Shown here: positions 17,339 to 28,462 of the stretch, piece after piece | How positions within the stretch are numbered: position 1 is the stretch's first letter | Layout: each line of letters opens with the position of its first letter | NCBI RefSeq assembly: GCF_007995055.1 | Contig: NZ_VOQQ01000001.1 | Location: 806,001 to 870,000, forward strand | Direction: 5' to 3' | DNA length: 64,000 nt | Source of the DNA: Sphingosinicella ginsenosidimutans | GTDB lineage: Bacteria > Pseudomonadota > Alphaproteobacteria > Sphingomonadales > Sphingomonadaceae | Position numbers and translations under genes: made by a program | The notes under the pieces: model-generated | What the model was told of the DNA's origin: nothing | The model's input: the letters and a program-made list of their open reading frames with translations, nothing else | Databases searched by the model: none

Positions 17339-19234
17339 TTAGCGAGCGGCGCCGTTCACGATCCGGTCGACGGCCCCGCTGGTCACGCTGTGATAGGATT
17401 CGCGGGTGCGGGCGTAGATGCGCCGGGCGATCGGCTGGCCCCATTCGCCCTGGCCCATCAGCGCGCGGAACAGCGGCACGACGAACTTCGCCCGCCCCTG
17501 CCCGGCGAGGAACCGCTCGGCAGCCGGGACGGCCGGATCGTAGCGATTGGCGAGCGCGAGCTTCAGCCAGGCGAAGAGCGTCTCGCTGTTCGTGCTGTCG
17601 GACAGGTGAAAGGCCTCGTCCATCGCCGCGAGCCGCGCCGCATCCATCTGGCGCGGCAGGTTCTGGAGGAAGCGCACGCGTTCGGCCCAGTTCCAGTCCG
17701 CGTAGGGCACCGCCGAAACCGGCCCGCCGGCCGCGATCGCGCGGGTCGCCGCGTCGACCGCCGCGAAGGCCTGCGGATCGGGATGCGCCGCATTGTCGGG
17801 AAGCCCGGGCGCGAACACCCAGCGATCGAGCTGCAGCCGCCGGTCGAGCTCGGTATCGCCACGGATCAGGTTCGCGCGCAGATCCGACAGGAAACGCTGC
17901 GAGGTCATCGGCCGGAAGGCATGGCGATCGAAATAGCCGCGCAGATAGGCATCGAAGGCCGGCCGGCCGACGGTGCGCTCGATCGTCCGCAGGAAGGTCG
18001 CGCCCTTGTCGTAGGTGATGCCGCTGCCCGCGCCGCCTTCTTCGGGCGCGTGGAGCGCGGTGCCCGGCGCGTCCATCCCGGCCTCGGCAAGCCCCGCCTG
18101 CATCTCGTCCCACGACAGCGCCTCTTCCTCGGCCGCGCGCTTGTGGCCGTAGAGCGCCTCCATGATCCGGTTTTCGATATAGGAGGTGACGCCTTCGTTC
18201 AGCCAGCCGTCCGGCCACACGGCATTGGTGACGAGATTGCCCGACCAGCTGTGCGCGAGTTCGTGCGCCATCACGCCGACCAGGCTCTTGTCGCCGGCGA
18301 TGATCGTCGGCGTGAGGAATGTGAGCGTCGGATTTTCCATGCCGCCGAACGGGAAGCTCGGCGGCAGCACGATCATGTCGTAACGGCCCCAGCGATAGGG
18401 CCCGTAAAGCCGCTCCGCCGCGTCGACCATCCGCTCGGCGGCGTCGAGCTCGCGCGCATCGGCATCGACCGTTTCCGGCTCGCTCCACACGCCCGTACGC
18501 GGGCCAAGCTCGCGAAAGGCGAGATTCCCGGCCGCGATCGCGATCAGATAGGGCGCGACCGGATGGGTCATGCGGAAGCGATAGGCGCGCCGCCCGGCCC
18601 CCGCCGGCTCGCCCTCCGGCGTCAGCCGCTCGCCCGACATCACGACCTTCAGCGGCTCCGGCGCGGTGATCCGCGCTTCCCAGGTCTGGCGGATGCCCGG
18701 GCTGTCCTGGGTCGGGATCCATGACCGGTTGAGGATCGCCTCGCCCTGGCTGAACAGATAGGGATAATGGCCGCCGGCGGTCTGATCGGGCCGAAGCCAT
18801 TGCAGCGACACCGCGTCGGCGCCGGTATGATAATGAATCACGATCCGGCGCGCGTCGCCGATCTGCACGGTGAGCGGCCGGCCGCGCCGCGCATCGTCCT
18901 CGCCGAATGCGAAGGCAAGGGCGTGGCCCTGCGGATCGGTGATCGATTCGACCTCATAGCCGTTCGAATCGAGCACGATCTCGTGCGCGCCGGGCGCCGC
19001 CTGGATGTCGAGCGTCGCCGTGCCGGACACGCGCTTCGCATCGAAATCGAGCGCGAGATCGAGCGCGACATGGGTGACGCGCGCCACCTGCGGCCGGGCG
19101 AAGGTGGAATTGTCGAGCGCGTCCGCGCCGGTCAGGATCGGCGCCACCTCATCCGCCCGCGCCGCCGCCGGGATCGTCATTGCGTACGAGGCGGCAAGGG
19201 CGAGAGCGAGAGCGAGAGCGGCAGTCGGGCGCAT
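17339..19234 (-). CDS. exported M1-family aminopeptidase
   Basis: Zinc aminopeptidase of 631 aa, closest in layout to the leukotriene-A4-hydrolase/ColAP branch. A signal peptide (about residues 1-27) is followed by the N-terminal beta domain, then GGMEN at 297-301 for substrate amine recognition, HELAHSW at 324-330, and the third zinc ligand Glu347 in WLNEGVTSYIE (HExxH-18-E). The helical C-terminal domain from about 480 matches the LTA4H C-terminal repeat. It should act in the periplasm on peptide N termini. The start codon is three bases from a strong hairpin that includes the ribosome binding site. Confidence 0.92.
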   Translation of the reverse strand: MRPTAALALALALAASYAMTIPAAARADEVAPILTGADALDNSTFARPQVARVTHVALDLALDFDAKRVSGTATLDIQAAPGAHEIVLDSNGYEVESITDPQGHALAFAFGEDDARRGRPLTVQIGDARRIVIHYHTGADAVSLQWLRPDQTAGGHYPYLFSQGEAILNRSWIPTQDSPGIRQTWEARITAPEPLKVVMSGERLTPEGEPAGAGRRAYRFRMTHPVAPYLIAIAAGNLAFRELGPRTGVWSEPETVDADARELDAAERMVDAAERLYGPYRWGRYDMIVLPPSFPFGGMENPTLTFLTPTIIAGDKSLVGVMAHELAHSWSGNLVTNAVWPDGWLNEGVTSYIENRIMEALYGHKRAAEEEALSWDEMQAGLAEAGMDAPGTALHAPEEGGAGSGITYDKGATFLRTIERTVGRPAFDAYLRGYFDRHAFRPMTSQRFLSDLRANLIRGDTELDRRLQLDRWVFAPGLPDNAAHPDPQAFAAVDAATRAIAAGGPVSAVPYADWNWAERVRFLQNLPRQMDAARLAAMDEAFHLSDSTNSETLFAWLKLALANRYDPAVPAAERFLAGQGRAKFVVPLFRALMGQGEWGQPIARRIYARTRESYHSVTSGAVDRIVNGAAR

Positions 19235-19236
19235 GT

Positions 19237-19265
19237 GGGGGCATCCTTTGGTGGAAGATGCCCCC
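19237..19265 (-). promoter_or_regulatory. hairpin sequestering the M1 peptidase ribosome binding site
   Basis: Perfect 9-bp stem GGGGGCATC / GATGCCCCC with an 11-base loop ending in AAAG. The ribosome binding site AAAGGA runs from the loop into the 3' arm, and the ATG (19234) begins two bases after the stem. The position suggests translational control, but this is inferred only. Confidence 0.5.
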
Positions 19266-19307
19266 GACTAGAGGAGGAGAGCGCCCGCTGTCGAGAGCGG
19301 GCCCGGC

Positions 19308-20858
19308 TCAATTCGGCCGCCGACGCTCCTGCGCCTCCTGGCTGTTGGCCGGCGCGGCATGGCGGGCGTGGCCCTGAGGCTGCGGCTGCTGCCGTTGCGG
19401 CCGCGCCGCCTGCTGGCGGGCCTGGGCCGCGCGCTGCCGCGCCTGGGCCTGAGCCTGCTCCGCATGCTGGCGGGCCTGAGCCTGGGCGGCACGCTGGCGC
19501 GCCTGGGCCTGCTCGGCGCGCTGGCGTGCCTGCCGCTGCTGGGCCTCGCGCTGCTGGGCCTGACGCTGGGCCTCGCGCTGCTGCGCCTGCCGCTGCTGGG
19601 CCTCGCGCTGGTGCGCCTGACGCTGTTGGGCCTCGCGCTGGTGCGCCTGCCGCTGCTGGGCCTCGCGCTGCTGGGCCTGACGCTGGGCCTCGCGCTGGTG
19701 TGCCTGCCGCTGTTGGGCCTCGCGCTGCTGCGCTTGTCTTTGTTCAGCCTGGCGTTGCTGAGCCTCACGCTGCTGAGCCTGGCGTTGCTGCGCCTCACGC
19801 TGCGCGTCCCGCTGCTGCGCCTGGCGCTGTTGCTGAGCATCGCGCTGACGGGCATCGCGCTGACGCTCGGCCTGCTGCCGGGCATCATGGTCCCGCGCCT
19901 GCTGGCCGCGGCGCGCGCGCTCGTCGGCCTGACGGCGCTGCGCCTCCGCGCGGCGCTGGGCCGAGGCCCGACGCGCCGCATCCTCGCGCTCGGCGAGCGC
20001 GCGGGCCGCCCGCGAGCTGTTCGGCTCGTAAAGGCGCGGCGGCGCCCCGCGGAAGCTGTTCTGGCGCCATTGCTGGAACCGCTGCGCCGCCTCCGCGCGG
20101 GCGCGGCGCTCCTCGTTCCGGCGGGCCTGTTCGGCCGCATCCGCGCGCTGCCGCGCCTGCGCCGCCTGCCATTCGACCTGCCTCGCGCGGGCACGATCCC
20201 AATCCCGCCGCGCGTCGGCCACCCGACGCTGCTGGCGCGCCCAGCGTGACGCCTCGATCGCGTGGCGATTGTCGCGGGCCGAGGCCGCGCGCAGGGCGCG
20301 GGCCCGCGCATAATAACGCGAGGCCACCGCGGCCCGGCGCCGTGCCGCATCGCCGGAGATATAGCGGCCGCCTGAATCGTAGACGGCGATCAGCCGCCCG
20401 CCTTCATAGCCGTAGCTGTAGCCGGGATCGCGGACCAGGAATGGCGCGTCGGCATCGGGCGCGTAATAATAATAGCGATAACCGTCGTCGATCGGCTCGG
20501 CATAGACGCGATAATCGTCCGCCGTCTGCCAGCCATAGGGCGCGACGCCGTCATAATCGAAGACATAATCGGGCGGCGCATCGCCGATCGTCTCAAGGAG
20601 CGTGTCCGCGCGGGCGATCGGGGCATAGCCGGCGGCCGTCGCCGGCGCCGCCTGATAGGCGATCGGCGCCGCCGCCGGCAGCGCATCCGCGCCGGGCGCG
20701 ACCGCGTCCGCGGTTTCGTTCTCCAGAGGCGGCAGGGCCGCGCCCTCGGCCAGGGCCTGGTTGTCCAGCCCGGCGCCATTGTCCTGCGGCTGCTGGCAGG
20801 CCGTGAGCGCCAGCAGGCCGAGCGCCGTGGTGAGCTTCAGGGTGAATATCATGCGCAT
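19308..20858 (-). CDS. lipoprotein with long Gln/Arg/Ala repeat tail
   Basis: A 516-aa protein of unknown function. Start MRMIFTLKL at 20858 has AAGGA eight bases upstream. The signal ends in a lipobox (LALTAC, Cys21), so it is an envelope lipoprotein. Residues 20-170 hold a Tyr-rich region (DDGYRYYYYAPDADAPFLV, DPGYSYGYEGG) that reads like a small surface domain. From about 180 to the end the chain is almost wholly Arg, Gln, Ala and Glu, predicted as a long charged helix or coiled coil. Within it a ~10-residue unit (REAQQRQAHQ and variants) repeats about ten times. A tether from the outer membrane to peptidoglycan or nucleic acid is possible. Confidence 0.8.
   Translation of the reverse strand: MRMIFTLKLTTALGLLALTACQQPQDNGAGLDNQALAEGAALPPLENETADAVAPGADALPAAAPIAYQAAPATAAGYAPIARADTLLETIGDAPPDYVFDYDGVAPYGWQTADDYRVYAEPIDDGYRYYYYAPDADAPFLVRDPGYSYGYEGGRLIAVYDSGGRYISGDAARRRAAVASRYYARARALRAASARDNRHAIEASRWARQQRRVADARRDWDRARARQVEWQAAQARQRADAAEQARRNEERRARAEAAQRFQQWRQNSFRGAPPRLYEPNSSRAARALAEREDAARRASAQRRAEAQRRQADERARRGQQARDHDARQQAERQRDARQRDAQQQRQAQQRDAQREAQQRQAQQREAQQRQAEQRQAQQREAQQRQAHQREAQRQAQQREAQQRQAHQREAQQRQAHQREAQQRQAQQREAQRQAQQREAQQRQARQRAEQAQARQRAAQAQARQHAEQAQAQARQRAAQARQQAARPQRQQPQPQGHARHAAPANSQEAQERRRPN
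19540..19870 (-). repeat. in-frame ~30-bp tandem repeats in lipoprotein gene
   Basis: Degenerate units of about 30 bp (10 codons, REAQQRQAHQ type, with 27-bp variants) repeat here in the lipoprotein gene. Units in the middle are nearly identical at DNA level, which should allow slippage and length variation between strains. Confidence 0.75.
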
Positions 20859-21050
20859 GAGCAAATTCCTTCGAGCGATCAACGCCATCGGACCAAGAGT
20901 GTTGCAAATGGAATGAACAGGCCCTGCGCGCATCGTTCATCTTGGGGAATAAAAAGCTGAACGGGTTCGAACCCACGACGATCCGCACGGCGGAACGCTT
21001 TCGCGCGCGGCTCGTCTTGCGGCAGGTTCGATGCGACTGGAAGGATTGTG

Positions 21051-21605
21051 ATGACCCGATGGCCGAACCTGCTGCCGCCGCTCCTGCCGCTTGCGATCGC
21101 CGCCTGCGGGCCCGCCGCCACGCACGGCAACCTGGCTGCGGCGCCGGCGACCGACAGCGTTCCCCGGCCGGCGGCGCCTCCCGTCGATGCGCCGCCGCGG
21201 CCGCCCGCGGCCTCCGATCCCGGCGAGGGCAAGGCAAGCGCGGCCGCTGCCGTCGAGGTCGTGCGCCTCTATTATCGCGCCCTTGCCGCGCGTGACTATG
21301 CGACCGCTTATGCGCAATGGAGGGACGAAGGCCGGGCGAGCGGCAAGAGCCAGGCCGCTTTCGCCGCCGGCTTCGCCCACACCCGGTCGACGCGCGTGAC
21401 GCCCGGCGCCCCCGTCGATCCGGAGGGCGCCGCCGGGTCCTCCTACGTTTCGGTCCCGGTCACCGTCGAGGCCGAGCTCGACGACGGGACGGTGCAGCAT
21501 TTCGCGGGCGCCTATCTGATGCGGCGCGTCAACGATGTCCCCGGCGCGACGCCGGAGGAGCTGCGCTGGCACATCCAGTCGGCGAGCCTGCACCGCACGC
21601 GCTGA
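21051..21605 (+). CDS. putative lipoprotein (184 aa)
   Basis: Exported protein of unknown family. The start at 21051 has AAGGA five bases upstream (a GTG one codon earlier is also possible). The signal ends in LAIAACG, a good lipobox. A Pro/Ala-rich linker (about 25-60) precedes a compact domain beginning AVEVVRLYYRALAARDYATAYAQWRD. That opening resembles SnoaL/DUF4878-like domains, with the pattern of a helical start followed by beta strands such as SSYVSVPVTVEAELDDGTVQ. It is convergent with the next gene, the stops being about 3 bp apart. Confidence 0.72.
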   Translation: MTRWPNLLPPLLPLAIAACGPAATHGNLAAAPATDSVPRPAAPPVDAPPRPPAASDPGEGKASAAAAVEVVRLYYRALAARDYATAYAQWRDEGRASGKSQAAFAAGFAHTRSTRVTPGAPVDPEGAAGSSYVSVPVTVEAELDDGTVQHFAGAYLMRRVNDVPGATPEELRWHIQSASLHRTR

Positions 21606-21608
21606 CCC

Positions 21609-22370
21609 TCAGGGTTCGAGATAGTCGGCGCATTCCGGCAGTGGCGCGTCGGCGATATAGCCCTCGGCCGCCGCGTCGAACCTGAAGACGCGGCGAAAGG
21701 AACAGGCGGGATCGCGCCACCAGGCGAGATCGCGCGCCCTCAGCGGCGGCGCAGTCGTGGAATCGGAATCGAGGGTCCGGCGCCCGGGATAGGTCCGCGC
21801 GTTCGTCGTCAGGATGAAGCGGGGCGGGCCGCTCGTCGTGTCGGGATCGAGCGCCAGCGTCGCCGAGAATTCATACTGATCCGCGCAGGCGTCGCGGCGT
21901 GCGCGCCGGTCGCGATCGCCGAAGCAGGCCCGGATGTCCTTGCTCGCGGCGATCGGCACCTCCAGCATCGGTGCCGGATCGCCCGAGGGTTCGACGCGGA
22001 CGAGCTGCATCGTCGTCGCCGACGCGCCGCCGCCCGAATAGCCCGCGCTGCGCCGCCACTCGATTCCGATCAGCAGCGCGCCATCCGCCTGCTCCACCGC
22101 ATGGTCGCGGATCGCGAAATCGCTCGCGTCCTCGTCCGCCGGCTGGTCGAGCGTGCGGGTGGGAGCGGCGCCGGGGCCGGTCACCTCCAGCGTCCAGCCG
22201 CCATTGTCGCCGCCGGCGCGCAGCCGCGCGCACCAACGCCGGTCGGGCGTGCAATGGCGCGCATCGGCGCCAGCTTCCCCCACCGCCGCGAAGGAGACGA
22301 GATGGTTTCCCGCCCGGTCCGCCTCGACGGCGGGCGCCGCCGGAACCAGCATCGCCGCAAGCCACCACAT
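21609..22370 (-). CDS. exported hypothetical protein (253 aa)
   Basis: No family recognised. Short N-terminal hydrophobic stretch [15 protein letters not shown] looks like a signal peptide. The rest is beta-rich with six cysteines that could pair in the periplasm ([30 protein letters not shown]). GGGAGACGG precedes the start at 22370. It is divergent from uvrA, with only 122 bp between the starts. Confidence 0.65.
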   Translation of the reverse strand: MWWLAAMLVPAAPAVEADRAGNHLVSFAAVGEAGADARHCTPDRRWCARLRAGGDNGGWTLEVTGPGAAPTRTLDQPADEDASDFAIRDHAVEQADGALLIGIEWRRSAGYSGGGASATTMQLVRVEPSGDPAPMLEVPIAASKDIRACFGDRDRRARRDACADQYEFSATLALDPDTTSGPPRFILTTNARTYPGRRTLDSDSTTAPPLRARDLAWWRDPACSFRRVFRFDAAAEGYIADAPLPECADYLEP

Positions 22371-22462
22371 CGCCCGTCTCCCAGCCGTCCGCCTTGCCTT
22401 ATCGCGCCCGCGGCCCCATCTCCAGCGGGTCCGCGTTGACGCCCCGGACCCGCTCCATTATC

Positions 22463-22481
22463 GCTAGAACAAATCTGGAAC
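22463..22481 (+). promoter_or_regulatory. SOS (LexA) box overlapping uvrA promoter
   Basis: GAAC-N7-GAAC at 22467-22481 is an exact match to the alphaproteobacterial LexA operator (direct-repeat form). It overlaps GCTAGAAC at 22463-22470, which matches the GCTANAWC -10 element at every position. A TTGACGC lies at 22436, but its spacing to this -10 (20 bp) is longer than usual. LexA bound here would block uvrA, as expected for an SOS gene. Confidence 0.85.
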
Positions 22482-22492
22482 GACAGCCCCTT

Positions 22493-25501
<3,009 letters not shown>

Positions 25502-25531
25502 ATTGAGGCCGGGTCGAGGGTGTTGGAGGCT

Positions 25532-26578
25532 CTAGTCTTGGTAGGGCTGTTCGTCCTGCTCAATCCCGTGGGATGCCCCTGATTTGATGGTCATGTGCAT
25601 GTTTATACGGCAAGAGGTGTTCATCTTGACGCCTGTGATGCCGGCGCCATTTCCATCTGTCGCACCCACCTGCAATTTACCCCAACAATCGGGTACGGCC
25701 GCGAAGCAGGGGTGAGTCGTAGCCTCTTGAGCCACCTCAAGAAAGCCATAGTCGCCGTCCGGATCGGCACGGAAAATTTGCCACGAGTTCGGCCTCGGGA
25801 TGTCGATCCGAGACGGGATTTTTCCGCCCCCTCCAGATTGCGACGGTCGGGTGCTGCCCCAATCCCCGAGCGTGAGATTTGCACTTTGCAAATTCAGCCG
25901 GACCGACCCGTATATCTGGCCCTCAAATGCCTGTTCCTCCATATCCCCGATTATGTGTCCGAAGCTGTCGGGGAATGAACTTGAAGCCACCACGATCTCG
26001 GCATCAGGCAACTGCGCCACTACGTTTTGAGCTACCGGTAGCGCCCAAGCCTGCATTTGCAGCGCGTCCCGGGACCAAGCCGCATCCACCACAAAGATAG
26101 TGTCATGTGGCAATGGGGGTAGGCTTATTACGGACTGAGTGATTGGGATCATTGTCCCGCGTTGCTGGTGCACAATCAGGCCGCGATCCAGCTCCTCCGC
26201 CCGCCCCAGTTGAAGAAGCAACTGGTCGGCGTTGGTGGTTGCCTGGAGCACGGGCACCGCACCAGGAATTTCCTCAATGAAGTCAAAGTACGCCCTATAG
26301 CCTTGGTGATCAGAAAATAGCTCATCGAATTCAGCTTGGGCGGGCTTAGGGCTCCCCGCGAGGTACTTTTCCCGATCCAGCCCCAACCCAAAAGGATGAC
26401 CTGCGGCAGCCTCCACAATGCGATCAACCGCTAAGGATAGGTGATTGGCGTTCGGCCATGGGCGCAAAAGAAAGATCGGGAAAACGAGTTCCTTGGCCTC
26501 GGCGGACAGTTGCCGGAAGGCCTCGACCTCAGCAATTCTCGCACGCAAGATCGGTACGTACGTTTTCCCAGCGAGCAT
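25532..26578 (-). CDS. beta-family protein (phage T4 beta-like)
   Basis: A 348-aa protein of the Beta_protein family, named for a phage T4 protein. The characteristic opening is YVPILRARIAEVEAFRQLS, followed by a TIM-barrel-like pattern with FPIFLLRP, and DTIFVVDAAW in the middle. Function of the family is unknown; members are often encoded next to small metallopeptidase or antitoxin-like genes. Its ATG shares one base with the ImmA/IrrE stop (TGATG), so both are cotranslated. Base composition is clearly less GC-rich than the flanks, pointing to horizontal acquisition. The last ~30 residues (NTSCRINMHMTIKSG onward) look less conserved. Confidence 0.8.
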   Translation of the reverse strand: MLAGKTYVPILRARIAEVEAFRQLSAEAKELVFPIFLLRPWPNANHLSLAVDRIVEAAAGHPFGLGLDREKYLAGSPKPAQAEFDELFSDHQGYRAYFDFIEEIPGAVPVLQATTNADQLLLQLGRAEELDRGLIVHQQRGTMIPITQSVISLPPLPHDTIFVVDAAWSRDALQMQAWALPVAQNVVAQLPDAEIVVASSSFPDSFGHIIGDMEEQAFEGQIYGSVRLNLQSANLTLGDWGSTRPSQSGGGGKIPSRIDIPRPNSWQIFRADPDGDYGFLEVAQEATTHPCFAAVPDCWGKLQVGATDGNGAGITGVKMNTSCRINMHMTIKSGASHGIEQDEQPYQD

Positions 26579-27069
26579 CAGTCACCCGTGCGTATTTCCA
26601 TCGCCTGCCGGGAAACTTGAAACGTTTCTGCTAGAGTTGCAATAATTTGGTGATCCCCCTGGGTTCGATAGACCGCTGACAATTCACTGACCTTATCAAG
26701 AGGCATTATTATGTCGGCAGCTAGGCGATTAGCTTCAGCCTCAACCCTTGATGACAGTTTTGAACGATACAGAACGGAGTCAACAACTCCGGCCTGAATC
26801 TTATCTCTGTGAAGCAAAAAGTGAGCTATCTCATGGGCGATAGTGAATCTCTGTCGCTCTTTCGGCTCGAACCGATTGACCTTGATTACAAAACCCCCAT
26901 CCGGATCCGGCTTGATAAGGCCCGAAATTTTGAGCGGCAGGGCCGCCACGACCACCTTTAGCCCCAGCGCTTTCGCGAGCGCTCCCACCTTCACAGGAAC
27001 GTCTTTCGTGAACTCCTCCAAGATGGAGATATGTTCCGGGGAAAGGCGAGAATAGTAGCTAACCTTCAT
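26578..27069 (-). CDS. ImmA/IrrE-family metallo-endopeptidase
   Basis: A 163-aa zinc peptidase (COG2856). The catalytic motif is FTIAHEIAHFLLHRD near residue 80, and the third ligand lies in the downstream helix EAEANRLAADIIMPLD. Enzymes of this family (ImmA of ICEBs1, IrrE/PprI of Deinococcus) cleave a repressor to switch on mobile-element or stress genes. Usually a Xre-type substrate lies beside them; here the partners are the beta-family protein (1-base overlap) and a membrane protein (11-base overlap). No HTH repressor is encoded in the operon, so the substrate must be elsewhere or one of the partners. AT-rich codon use. Confidence 0.88.
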   Translation of the reverse strand: MKVSYYSRLSPEHISILEEFTKDVPVKVGALAKALGLKVVVAALPLKISGLIKPDPDGGFVIKVNRFEPKERQRFTIAHEIAHFLLHRDKIQAGVVDSVLYRSKLSSRVEAEANRLAADIIMPLDKVSELSAVYRTQGDHQIIATLAETFQVSRQAMEIRTGD

Positions 27070-27484
27070 CTTTATATTCCGTCTCTCCGTTCTGCTCCGG
27101 TTCCTCTTTTCCGTCCTCTTTTTCCTGCTCGTGCGGCTTGAAGTTCTCTATTCCTTCGTAAGCAATGGACGCGATCAATCCCTCAAACTCTGTTCTTAAT
27201 TGGCCATCCTTTTTCAATTGATCCTTGAAATAGCTAACAGAATGATCACGAAGTTTATTTTCGATTGTCGTCCACCCTATTACGCTGGCTGCGGCCACGA
27301 AGAACCCGAGCACTGTTATCATCAGCGACAAGGCGGTAAGCGTAATCGAGATGAAGTCCACATAGCTCAAATCTAAGGAGGGCGTAGCTCCCCGAGCCAA
27401 AGCAATATGATAGATAAATGTCGCGATCGCGCCCGACAGGCCCGCTATAAATGCGAGAGCGAGAAATTTAAAAACGCCCTTCAA
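27059..27484 (-). CDS. two-TM membrane protein in beta/ImmA operon
   Basis: A 141-aa protein with no recognised family. Two strong membrane segments occur near residues 4-24 and 46-70, with a short periplasmic loop between. A soluble tail follows, ending in a very acidic, Glu/Lys-rich stretch (EKEDGKEEPEQNGETEYKDEG). No ATG is available; TTG at 27484 with GGAAGGG about 7 bases upstream is the best start, and another TTG at 27523 is possible. The architecture resembles two-TM effectors of bacterial conflict systems, but I see no diagnostic motif. It is first in the three-gene overlapping operon. Confidence 0.7.
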   Translation of the reverse strand: MKGVFKFLALAFIAGLSGAIATFIYHIALARGATPSLDLSYVDFISITLTALSLMITVLGFFVAAASVIGWTTIENKLRDHSVSYFKDQLKKDGQLRTEFEGLIASIAYEGIENFKPHEQEKEDGKEEPEQNGETEYKDEG

Positions 27485-27583
27485 TCGCGCACCCTTCCCA
27501 GAACAAAATAGCAACGACGGCAAGTTTCGTCAATGGCCCACCGACATCCCAACCATCCAAAATCACACCCAGCAGCGCCCCGC

Positions 27584-27985
27584 TCAGCCGTCTGGAGTGT
27601 AGTCATAGCAGACGGCTCCGAGCAGCACCGGGTTGATCGCGTCTTGGAGGCCGCGGTTCGTGCTCAGGCGTCCGATCACCTGGCGGTTCTTGATGAGCAA
27701 AGGTGGCCTGCTGGCATATTCGCTGCGAGCGGAAGTTGTCGAATATGCGCTCCCGAAGCGCCCGTAGTCATTCCAGATCGAGTTGGACTGATACTTGCTC
27801 CCATAGCGGCCGTAGCGATTGAAGATGCTGTCCATGGCATATGGGCTTGCCACGGTGCCAAGATAGTCGCCGTCCTCGGTAACGACCCGGGCACCCTCGA
27901 TGGCAATGCATGCGTTCTGTTGCTGCGCCGAGGCTGGCAGAGCGGACAGCAGCATAGTCGCGCTCAATAGGATTCCAGAGATCAT
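27584..27985 (-). CDS. small secreted protein (133 aa)
   Basis: Signal peptide MISGILLSATMLLSALPASAQ, then a short domain with a striking aromatic repeat: DSIFNRYGRYGSKYQSNSIW followed by NDYGRFGSAYSTTSA. It ends with VLLGAVCYDYTP. I recall this NxYGxYGSxY pattern in small exported proteins from diverse bacteria, function unknown. GGGGGGAAACG precedes the start at 27985. It lies in the AT-richer island next to the beta/ImmA operon but is separated from it by 100 bp, so it need not be functionally linked. Confidence 0.75.
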   Translation of the reverse strand: MISGILLSATMLLSALPASAQQQNACIAIEGARVVTEDGDYLGTVASPYAMDSIFNRYGRYGSKYQSNSIWNDYGRFGSAYSTTSARSEYASRPPLLIKNRQVIGRLSTNRGLQDAINPVLLGAVCYDYTPDG

Positions 27986-28090
27986 CGTTTCCCCCCAAAC
28001 GATCGAGCACCGATAATATCACTAAACTTCTAGCTTGGCATAGCTTCATGCCCGCGACTGGTACAAAGATGGGACAGGTCTTTGAGTTTA

Positions 28091-28127
28091 GGATTACGGT
28101 GACAGCGGATTACGGTGACAGCGGATT
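28091..28127 (+). repeat. 16-bp direct repeat at island edge
   Basis: GGATTACGGTGACAGC occurs twice head to tail (28091-28106, 28107-28122) and starts a third time (GGATT). A related TTACGGTGCCAG is at 28279-28290. From memory, sequences of this kind flank REP-associated Y1 transposases; no transposase remains here. Confidence 0.7.
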
Positions 28128-28339
28128 CCCCGGAGAAGATTGCGATCTTCATCCGCACCCTGCGCGCCACCGGTTCGGTTACCGACGCGGCCCGCGCCGC
28201 CGGCACCACCCGCAAGACCGCTTATGATCTCTACGGCCGGGAGGATGCCGGCTATTTCCGCGCCGCCTGGGACGAGGGTTACGGTGCCAGTTTACTAAAT
28301 GCACTTATCTGCCTGCATCGGCCTGCGCGAAAAACCTAA
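28115..28339 (+). pseudogene. truncated helix-turn-helix protein
   Basis: The first ~57 codons encode TGSVTDAARAAGTTRKTAYD, an HTH segment typical of sphingomonad terminase-small-subunit-like or HTH proteins that normally run beyond 150 residues. After AAWDEGYG the sequence changes character (ASLLNALICL) and stops. The break coincides with TTACGGTGCCAG at 28279, so a rearrangement at this repeat probably removed the 3' part. The GTG start lies inside the 16-bp direct repeat. I regard it as a gene remnant. Confidence 0.65.
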
Positions 28340-28352
28340 CTCTCAGAATAAA

Positions 28353-28462
28353 TTAGGCCCCAACCCCATTCCGTGCTACATACTCCCCATCGCCGGCCTC
28401 CACCTTTTGTGAGCCCGGCGGCGCCTGAGAGACAGCGGGGCATGCCCCGCTCCGACCGGCGG
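28353..28462 (+). promoter_or_regulatory. conserved promoter plus structured leader, copy A
   Basis: Starts with ATTAGGC, then a -10-like GCTACA at 28376, then stem CGCCGG (28391-28396) with CCGGCG (28415-28420), CTGAGAGAC, a hairpin GCGGGG-catg-CCCCGC (28435-28450) and tCCGACCGGCGG. Copy B at 29262-29371 has the same order, with the same stems and different loops. It precedes the 55-aa gene at 28657. It may be a cis-regulatory RNA or a small RNA in its own right. Confidence 0.55.

Noticed and set aside
19359..20249. Long plus-strand open frame rich in Leu/Arg opposite the lipoprotein gene
   Set aside because: It is the mirror of the Gln/Arg/Ala repeats (CTG/GCG codons read backwards), with no ribosome binding site or recognisable domain.
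20958..20980. tRNA T-arm-like palindrome GGGTTCGAACCC
   Set aside because: The stem does not extend to five pairs on either strand and no cloverleaf can be drawn, so it is a chance palindrome.
22436..22470. TTGACGC as -35 of the uvrA promoter
   Set aside because: The spacing to GCTAGAAC is 20 bp, longer than expected for this promoter class, so it was not annotated as part of the promoter.
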